From JANWHF01 sp036276235 (GTDB lineage: Bacteria; Planctomycetota; Phycisphaerae; Tepidisphaerales; Tepidisphaeraceae): 23,658 nucleotides of DNA. The first letter of the stretch is position 1, and each line of letters starts with the position of its first letter. The notes under the pieces are model-generated. The model was given only the letters and a program-made list of their open reading frames with translations, ran no database searches and was not told the DNA's origin. The translations under genes were made by a program, and so were the position numbers. Shown in pieces: positions 6,964-11,781 of this stretch. The DNA lies in contig DATBDZ010000302.1 in the NCBI GenBank assembly GCA_036276235.1, forward strand, positions 1 through 23,658. Direction: 5' to 3'.

Positions 6964-7017
6964 GCAGTGGAGCAGTGGAAAATTAGATTAGTAAAATAGG
7001 CGCAACTGCTCCACTGC
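6964..7017. repeat. 13-bp inverted repeat in the tRNA spacer
   Basis: GCAGTGGAGCAGT (6964-6976) and ACTGCTCCACTGC (7005-7017) are exact reverse complements around a 28-base AT-rich loop. The left arm is itself made of two overlapping GAGCAGTGG units. The spacer has no gene. It could be a stem-loop separating the Ala and Gln tRNAs, or a small mobile repeat. Confidence 0.75.
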
Positions 7018-7070
7018 GGTCTACTGTTCTCCTGCTCGAAGCCAAGTAGTAGGAGATGAGAATTCATAGA

Positions 7071-7143
7071 TGCCCTGTAGTGTAACTGGTAACACGCCCG
7101 GCTCTGAACCGGGAAACTCCACGTTCGAATCGTGGCGGGGCAA
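7071..7143 (+). tRNA. tRNA-Gln (anticodon CUG)
   Basis: Acceptor TGCCCTG/CGGGGCA, D stem GTGT/ACAC with loop AACTGGTA, anticodon stem CCCGG/CCGGG with loop CTCTGAA, and T arm CCACG-TTCGAAT-CGTGG. The anticodon is CTG. The weak U1-A72 first pair fits glutamine tRNAs. The discriminator is A and CCA is not encoded. Confidence 0.93.
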
Positions 7144-7165
7144 ATCTTGCCTTGAGCAAGATTTG
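7141..7165 (+). repeat. Hairpin overlapping the tRNA-Gln(CUG) 3' end
   Basis: CAAATCTTGC and GCAAGATTTG form a 10-bp stem around CTTGA. The left arm begins in the last acceptor bases of the tRNA, so the hairpin competes with the acceptor stem. It matches the position and sequence style of the palindrome after tRNA-Ala. Confidence 0.75.
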
Positions 7166-7258
7166 TAGGGTGCACTTCAGTGCACGCGGAAGCTATTTGA
7201 CGCTCGAACCGCGTGTGCGACTCGACTGAGCTCGTCGAAGTCTGAAGCACACCCTGCA
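7164..7258. repeat. Nested imperfect palindrome in the spacer before tRNA-Gln(UUG)
   Basis: The outer arms 7164-7180 and 7242-7258 match at 14 of 17 positions. An inner stem pairs CACGCGG with CCGCGTG, and GCTCGTCGAAGTC-type sequence adds a third hairpin. This resembles common interspersed bacterial palindromes and fills almost the whole spacer. No gene is seen. Confidence 0.6.
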
Positions 7259-7266
7259 AGATTGTC

Positions 7267-7341
7267 TCGCGGGTAGTTTGTGCCGGTACAAATTTCGCGC
7301 TTTGAACGCGAAGTCCGCTGGTTCGACTCCAGCCCCGCGAA
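7267..7341 (+). tRNA. tRNA-Gln (anticodon UUG)
   Basis: Acceptor TCGCGGG/CCCGCGA (7 bp), D stem GTTT/AAAT extended by a G-C pair, anticodon stem TCGCG/CGCGA with loop CTTTGAA, variable AGTCC, and T arm GCTGG-TTCGACT-CCAGC. The anticodon is TTG, with a U1-A72 first pair. CCA is not encoded. The ribosome binding site of the RNA ligase gene begins about 17 bases after its end, so co-transcription with the ligase is very likely. Confidence 0.93.
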
Positions 7342-7371
7342 TTGGGACACGCAAAGCAGAGGAGAAATGCC

Positions 7372-8400
7372 ATGTCATCCTTAATTGTTGAAGTCTCGCG
7401 GGTTCAGCGGGTTTTGCCGCACTCGAATGCCGAGCGATTGGAGCTCGCGCATGTGAAAGGGTGGCAGTGCGTCGTGCCTAAGGGCAAGTATGCGGCCGGC
7501 GATCTGATCACCTACGTTCCGCCGGACAGTGTTTTGCCGGCGGAATTGTCGGATCGGCTGGGGATCACCAAGTACCTCAGCCGCGGCCGCGTGCGCTGCG
7601 CGAAGCTGCGCGGCGAGCCATCGTTTGGCGTGATTGTCGATCTGGAAGATCCGTCCTGGCATGAAGGCCAGGATGTGCGCGAGTTCTACGGCATCACCAA
7701 GTATGTGCCGCCGATCAAGACGTCGGTCGGTGATGCCGAGCCGGCGCACCCGCTGTTTGTCTCCTACACCGATGTCGAAAACATGCGGAATTTTCCGGAG
7801 GTGATCATGCCGGGCGAGGAAGTTGTGGCCACGGAAAAAATCCACGGCACCAACTGCCGCATTGGAATTATCAGCGACGAATCCGGCACGCGCATCGAGA
7901 TGGGCGGCTCCAAGGGCGTCCGTCGCAAGCGGCCGGCGGATGACAAAATCGCCGGCGATTTGTACTGGCATCCGTGGTCGGTGCCGCAGGTTCGCGCGCT
8001 GCTGGAAGATCTGGCGCGCGAGCATCGGCAGGTGATCCTGTTCGGCGAAGTATACGGCAAGGTGCAGAGCCTGCGGTACGGCGTCGCCGGCGGCGTGCGC
8101 TTCGCGGCATTCGACCTGCTGATCGACGGCAAGTACGCCGACGCCGACGAATTCTTCGCTCACTGCGCGCGTCATGGCGTGGCGACAGTGCCGACGCTCT
8201 TTCGCGGCGGCTTCTCACTCGATGCGACGCGCCAGCTTGCCGAAGGCAATTCGTCGATGCCCGGCGCCGAGCACATTCGCGAAGGCGTTGTCGTTCGGCC
8301 CATCCGCGAGCGGCAGGATCCGAAGCTCGGCCGCGTCATCCTCAAGTACGTGGGTGACGGCTACCTCTTCGGAAACGAGTCGGACACGGATGATGTCTAA
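7372..8400 (+). CDS. ATP-dependent RNA ligase, DRB0094/Rnl5 family
   Basis: This 342-aa protein matches the Deinococcus-type RNA ligase family, which seals 3'-OH/5'-phosphate breaks in RNA through a ligase-AMP intermediate. An N-terminal OB-like domain (~1-125) precedes the nucleotidyltransferase domain. Motif I is EKIHGTNCR with the AMP-accepting Lys156. ILFGEVYG (222-229) is motif III-like, FAAFDLLIDGKY (244-255) is motif IIIa, EGVVVRP (304-310) is motif IV and VILKYV (322-327) is motif V with Lys325. All catalytic motifs are intact, so an active enzyme is expected. The start at 7372 has an AGAGGAG ribosome binding site at good spacing. It begins 30 bases after tRNA-Gln(UUG), and another tRNA follows the gene. 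A role in repairing cleaved tRNAs is an inference from this setting. No kinase/phosphatase or Hen1 partner is in the window. Confidence 0.93.
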   Translation: MSSLIVEVSRVQRVLPHSNAERLELAHVKGWQCVVPKGKYAAGDLITYVPPDSVLPAELSDRLGITKYLSRGRVRCAKLRGEPSFGVIVDLEDPSWHEGQDVREFYGITKYVPPIKTSVGDAEPAHPLFVSYTDVENMRNFPEVIMPGEEVVATEKIHGTNCRIGIISDESGTRIEMGGSKGVRRKRPADDKIAGDLYWHPWSVPQVRALLEDLAREHRQVILFGEVYGKVQSLRYGVAGGVRFAAFDLLIDGKYADADEFFAHCARHGVATVPTLFRGGFSLDATRQLAEGNSSMPGAEHIREGVVVRPIRERQDPKLGRVILKYVGDGYLFGNESDTDDV

Positions 8401-8424
8401 TGTATCGACGGGAATTGGATCGCC

Positions 8425-8455
8425 CGGTCCGCACGATCGCGTAGCGGTCGGACCG
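8425..8455 (+). other. Stem-loop in the ligase 3' region
   Basis: CGGTCCG (8425-8431) pairs with CGGACCG (8449-8455). A second overlapping option pairs CCGAAG with CTTCGG slightly downstream. These overlapping hairpins, just after the ligase stop, suggest a structured 3' end, but no T-run is present. Confidence 0.4.
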
Positions 8456-8497
8456 AAGGTCCACCTCTCTTCGGACGCACGTGACGTCAATGAAATA

Positions 8498-8532
8498 GCA
8501 GGGGCCGGGTTGGGGTGGGCCCGGCTCCCTGC
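8498..8532 (+). terminator. Strong GC hairpin between ligase and tRNA-Asn
   Basis: GCAGGG-GCCGGG pairs with CCCGGC-T-CCCTGC around a 10-base G-rich loop, ending 5 bases before tRNA-Asn. It could stop ligase transcription or set tRNA 5' processing. There is no U-tract, so termination would be atypical. Confidence 0.45.
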
Positions 8533-8537
8533 GATAT

Positions 8538-8620
8538 TGTGGCGTAGACCGTAACTGGTAGCGGGCGCGGCTGTTAACCGCGTGCGAGACGCCTTGCAGG
8601 TTCGAATCCTGCCGCCACAG
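8538..8620 (+). tRNA. Unusual tRNA-Asn (anticodon GUU), 83 nt with a long variable arm
   Basis: The acceptor TGTGGCG/CGCCACA, anticodon stem CGCGG/CCGCG with loop CTGTTAA, and T arm GCAGG-TTCGAAT-CCTGC are perfect. The anticodon is GTT, and the discriminator G and U1-A72 pair fit asparagine. Two parts are odd. The acceptor-to-D linker is four bases (TAGA), with D stem CCGT/GCGG. The variable region is 13 bases (8583-8595) and can form a GCG-AGA-CGC mini-hairpin as in class II tRNAs, whereas normal tRNA-Asn has about 5. Its D loop AACTGGTA is identical to that of tRNA-Gln(CUG), suggesting common descent. CCA is not encoded. It may be a functional variant, a specialised RNA or a decaying copy. 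Confidence 0.8.
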
Positions 8621-8669
8621 TTGCTGCTTTAATTTTTCTTGCGTTTTGAATTGAAGCGCCGATTGCGTC

Positions 8670-9698
8670 TTACTTTTTCTCGGGCTCCGGGCCATCTTCG
8701 ACGCAGCGAAATCCGACATGCTCGGAGCTGGTATCCGGAGGCGTGCCTCGGCGCGCGGTGGGGCGGTAGCTCTCGCAATAATTCGGACTGCACAGATACG
8801 ATCCGCCCTTGATCACGTGCTCCATCGCCAGCGGATTGTTCGCCGAGAATGTCTTGAGCGGACCCGTGGGATTGGCACAAACGCCGGCTTTGCTCGCCTC
8901 GACGTGCATATTGTCGGCGTAAAAGTCATTGCACCAGTTCCAGACATTTCCCGCCATGTCGTAGAGGCCGTAGCCGTTGGCTGGAAATGATTTCACAGGC
9001 GCAACGCCGACGAAGCCGTCCTCGGCGGTGTTGTGATACGGGAATTCGCCGGTGAAGGTGTTGGCCATGAACTTGCCGTTCACTTTGAATTCGTTTCCCC
9101 AGATGTAGCGCGTGTTGGTCTTCGCGCCGCCGCGGGCGGCGTATTCCCACTGCGCTTCAGTCGGCAAATGTTTCCCGGCCCATTTCGCATACGCGACGGC
9201 ATCGTCCCAGCTCACCTGCACGACAGGATAATCATCCTTGCCGTTGATGTCGCTCTTGGGTCCCTGCGGACGCCGCCAGCTCGCGCCGGTCGTCCACGTC
9301 CACCAGTTGGACATGTCGCGAAGGTCGACCGGATGATTCGGCGGCGTATACACGATCGATCCGGGCCGCAGCATCTCCGCCGACGGCTTGGGCGTTCCCG
9401 CCGGCACCTGCTTCTTGAGCTCTTCCCAATCGACCGGCCGCTCGGCGGTTGTCACATAGCCGCTCGCTTCGACAAACTTGCGAAACTCTGCATTGGTGAC
9501 GGCATGCTCGTCCATCCAAAAGCCATCGAGCTTCACCTGATGGGCGGGCCGCTCATTGGCCATCGAGGCAGAATCGTCGGTCCCCATCACAAACTCGCCG
9601 GCCGGAATCCAGCGCATGTTTGATGGCGCTTGCGCGCCGGCGATAGCCGCCGACAACATCGGAAACAAGCAAAAGATAAGTGTTCGAGTTGATGGCAT
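8670..9698 (-). CDS. Secreted formylglycine-generating enzyme (FGE/SUMF1) family protein
   Basis: A 342-aa protein with a Sec signal peptide (cleavage near IAGAQA, ~residue 23) and a full FGE-sulfatase domain (PF03781). MRWIPAGEFVMGTDD opens the domain, LPTEAQWEYAARGG (178-191) and GLYDMAGNVWNWCND (244-258) are signature blocks, and KGGSYLCSPNYCESYRP carries two cysteines (303 and 308) at the positions of the copper-binding active-site pair. That makes true oxidase activity, converting a sulfatase cysteine to formylglycine, plausible, unlike the many degenerate homologues. No sulfatase lies in the window. It is the last gene of a closely spaced minus-strand run, 23 bases after the dehydrogenase. 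No good Shine-Dalgarno sequence precedes the ATG, so coupling to upstream translation is possible. Confidence 0.9.
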   Translation of the reverse strand: MPSTRTLIFCLFPMLSAAIAGAQAPSNMRWIPAGEFVMGTDDSASMANERPAHQVKLDGFWMDEHAVTNAEFRKFVEASGYVTTAERPVDWEELKKQVPAGTPKPSAEMLRPGSIVYTPPNHPVDLRDMSNWWTWTTGASWRRPQGPKSDINGKDDYPVVQVSWDDAVAYAKWAGKHLPTEAQWEYAARGGAKTNTRYIWGNEFKVNGKFMANTFTGEFPYHNTAEDGFVGVAPVKSFPANGYGLYDMAGNVWNWCNDFYADNMHVEASKAGVCANPTGPLKTFSANNPLAMEHVIKGGSYLCSPNYCESYRPTARRGTPPDTSSEHVGFRCVEDGPEPEKK

Positions 9699-9721
9699 GG
9701 GTGAAACAGAGTCTATCGATG

Positions 9722-10825
9722 TCAGAAATCCGCGTCCAGCACGATGCGATAGCGCGCCTTGCCTGACTCCAGCCGCGCGAATGCTTCGTTGATCTTGCTC
9801 ATCGGATAATGCTCGGTCTGCGGCGCGATGTCGTGCCGCGCGGCGAAGTCGAGCATGGTCTGGATCGCCACTGGCGAGCCGGTCGGCGAACCGGAGACGC
9901 TGCGCTGGCCCACGAGCAGCGAGAACGCGGAAACGGGAATCGGCTCCAGCACGGCACCGACAACATGCAGACGGCCATTGGGCGCGAGCGTGTTAACTAG
10001 CGCGTCCCAATCGAGCGTGACGTTCACGGTGCTGATCAGCATATCAAAGCTGCCGGCGAGTTTTTTGATCGCGTCGGAGTCTCTGCTGGAAACGACGTGA
10101 TTGGCGCCGAAGCTTTTCGCTTCATCAAACTTGCTCTCGCTGGAAGTGAATGCGGTCACATCGCAGCCGTAGGCGTGGGCGAATTTCACCGCCATGTGAC
10201 CCAGCCCCCCGATGCCGATGATGCCGACGCGGTCGCTCGGCTTGGCGTACATCGCCAGCGGGTTGAAGACGGTGATGCCGCCGCACAGCAGCGGGCCGGC
10301 GTCGGCGATGTTCAGCTTCTCCGGGAGCGGGATCGCCCACATCCAATGCGCGCGAACATGCGAAGCGAATCCGCCGCGATGGCCGATGATCGTCGCCTGC
10401 CCCTTCGGGCAGAGATGATGGTTTCCAGACATGCACTGGCGGCAATACATGTCGCAGCCGGCAAACCAACCAACGCCGACGCGCTGCCCCACCGCAAGCC
10501 CTTTCGCATTCGCACCAACGGCGATGATCCGGCCGACCACCTCATGACCGAGCACCGCGGGAAATTGCGAAATGCCCCACTCGTTGTTGAACACCGAGAA
10601 ATCGGAGTGACACAATCCGCAATGCTCGACGGCGACTTCGACATCCTCGTCGCCGAGCGGACCGGGATCGATAGTTTCCATCACCATCGGCTGCCTGGCC
10701 CCGCGGGCAACCCAAGCTTGATAATCCCGCCCGACATCTCCAGCAGAGGCGCGATTGGATTGCGTGCCAATCGTGCGCGCAATGGGAACGCTTGACGCTT
10801 TTTCATCTTGGACGAGGGAACTCAT
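9722..10825 (-). CDS. Zinc-dependent alcohol dehydrogenase (YahK/CAD-like)
   Basis: A cytosolic 367-aa medium-chain dehydrogenase/reductase that interconverts alcohols and aldehydes with NAD(P). Catalytic zinc ligands are Cys72 (GLCHSD), His94 (GHEVVG) and Cys181 (LLCGG). The structural zinc site is Cys124, 128, 131 and 139 (CDMYCRQCMSGNHHLC). The nucleotide-binding motif GIGGLG is at 204-209. The whole layout matches the cinnamyl/broad-specificity aldehyde reductase group. The first ~30 residues (MSSLVQDEKASSVPIARTIG and on) are an extension beyond the usual family start, with no signal peptide features. GGAG lies 7 bases before the ATG, so this start is real. It follows the SnoaL-like gene by 25 bases, suggesting an operon. 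The natural substrate is unknown. Confidence 0.92.
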   Translation of the reverse strand: MSSLVQDEKASSVPIARTIGTQSNRASAGDVGRDYQAWVARGARQPMVMETIDPGPLGDEDVEVAVEHCGLCHSDFSVFNNEWGISQFPAVLGHEVVGRIIAVGANAKGLAVGQRVGVGWFAGCDMYCRQCMSGNHHLCPKGQATIIGHRGGFASHVRAHWMWAIPLPEKLNIADAGPLLCGGITVFNPLAMYAKPSDRVGIIGIGGLGHMAVKFAHAYGCDVTAFTSSESKFDEAKSFGANHVVSSRDSDAIKKLAGSFDMLISTVNVTLDWDALVNTLAPNGRLHVVGAVLEPIPVSAFSLLVGQRSVSGSPTGSPVAIQTMLDFAARHDIAPQTEHYPMSKINEAFARLESGKARYRIVLDADF

Positions 10826-10850
10826 TGGCTATCTCCAAACAGAATGACGC

Positions 10851-11216
10851 TTAATGCACGCCGTCGTAGAAAAACTGCTCGCGCGTGATCTTATCGTCCT
10901 TGACGGTGTACACGCCGACTTCTTCGAGGGTGATGCGTTTGCCGGTGGCTTTGGGGGTGATGTCGAGGGTGAAGTAGACGACGAATTGATCGGGATTGGC
11001 GCCGTTATAAAACGGGCCGGCCACGGTTTCGCCGTTGAAGGTTTTGTCGCTGACCCAATCCTCGGACTTCTTGATCACCGGATTCTGGCCGGCGGTTTCT
11101 TTGCCGTCGCCTTCGACGGAGACGATGTTCGGCGCGTATAGCGTGCGCATCACATCAAAGTTCTTGCCCTGGCGGCACAATTCGACAAACTTCTTGGCTA
11201 CGGTTTGAACGCTCAT
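10851..11216 (-). CDS. SnoaL-like (NTF2-fold) protein
   Basis: A 121-aa single-domain cytosolic protein with the look of the SnoaL-like/NTF2 superfamily: an N-terminal helix pair (VAKKFVELCRQGKNFDVMRT), then ALYAP-type and GPF motifs, and beta strands ending KITREQFFYDGVH. Such proteins are small cone-shaped dimers; some are isomerases or cyclases and many have no known activity. The start at 11216 is chosen because AAGGAG sits 6 bases upstream; a longer reading frame up to 11390 runs through the neighbouring lipoprotein gene and is not credible. It lies 38 bases after the lipoprotein gene and 25 before the dehydrogenase gene, in one probable operon. Confidence 0.8.
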   Translation of the reverse strand: MSVQTVAKKFVELCRQGKNFDVMRTLYAPNIVSVEGDGKETAGQNPVIKKSEDWVSDKTFNGETVAGPFYNGANPDQFVVYFTLDITPKATGKRITLEEVGVYTVKDDKITREQFFYDGVH

Positions 11217-11254
11217 GAGAGTCTCCTTCCAAAACGAGATTTTGTTGCACAGAT

Positions 11255-11662
11255 TTACTGATGGCCGACGTTGGTGTCCCAGGTGCGGGTAGCGCCCGTC
11301 CGCGAGCACTTTGGATCCAGCACGCCCGTCGTGAAATACTTCACCGCGGCCGCCTTGCACTCTGGACACGCCGTCACTCCGTCGGAGCAATACACGGCAG
11401 GATTCTGCGGGTCGGACGAGGGGATGAAGACTGCGGTCCCGCCGCCGTTCCCACCGGAGGCGACGACGACGCGCTGCGGAGCCGCCATCGACTGCGACTC
11501 CGGCGACTTTGACTCTTGGCAGCCGACGACGACGACTAACGCCAACGCGCTGATCGACAGGAATAGAACGCGTTTGGAGATTCCATGCCCCCGAAACAAC
11601 TGGAAGCCACTACGACGGATCATCGAACGACTCTTTCCCATGCCCGCAATTTGAATAGCCAT
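11255..11662 (-). CDS. Small putative lipoprotein with conserved-looking cysteines
   Basis: A 135-aa protein whose N-terminus has a long basic stretch, a hydrophobic segment (VLFLSISALALVVVV, 32-46) and a lipobox-like VVGC with Cys48, predicting lipidation and anchoring in the cell envelope. The mature part has a low-complexity Ser/Gly linker, then a domain with four cysteines (YCSDGVTACPECKAAAVKY, later DPKCSRTG), including a CPEC pair that could bind metal or be redox active. I do not recognise the family. AGGAG lies 6 bases before the ATG. It is the first gene of the run that continues with SnoaL-like, dehydrogenase and FGE genes, and it is divergent from the GH2 gene. Confidence 0.65.
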   Translation of the reverse strand: MAIQIAGMGKSRSMIRRSGFQLFRGHGISKRVLFLSISALALVVVVGCQESKSPESQSMAAPQRVVVASGGNGGGTAVFIPSSDPQNPAVYCSDGVTACPECKAAAVKYFTTGVLDPKCSRTGATRTWDTNVGHQ

Positions 11663-11781
11663 AACCTTCTCCTGAGCAATTGTTGATTGCGGTGGGTTCC
11701 CATCGGTTCACCCATTCTAGGCGTAGAGTATGGACAGGTTACGCGAATTCTGCGCAAAGAATTCTGACTGCGGATCGATTA

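Noticed and set aside
6613..7258. CRISPR array
   Set aside because: The palindromes differ in sequence and spacing, with no regular repeat-spacer pattern and no cas genes.
7342..7371. TTG start for the RNA ligase
   Set aside because: It would begin immediately after the tRNA and ahead of the ribosome binding site; the ATG at 7372 has a good AGAGGAG.
11217..11390. Longer N-terminus for the SnoaL-like protein
   Set aside because: It overlaps the lipoprotein gene and has no family similarity, while AAGGAG marks the start at 11216.
11680..11781. Upstream start for the GH2 protein
   Set aside because: It would leave only 17 bases to the divergent lipoprotein start and bury the signal peptide behind 34 residues.
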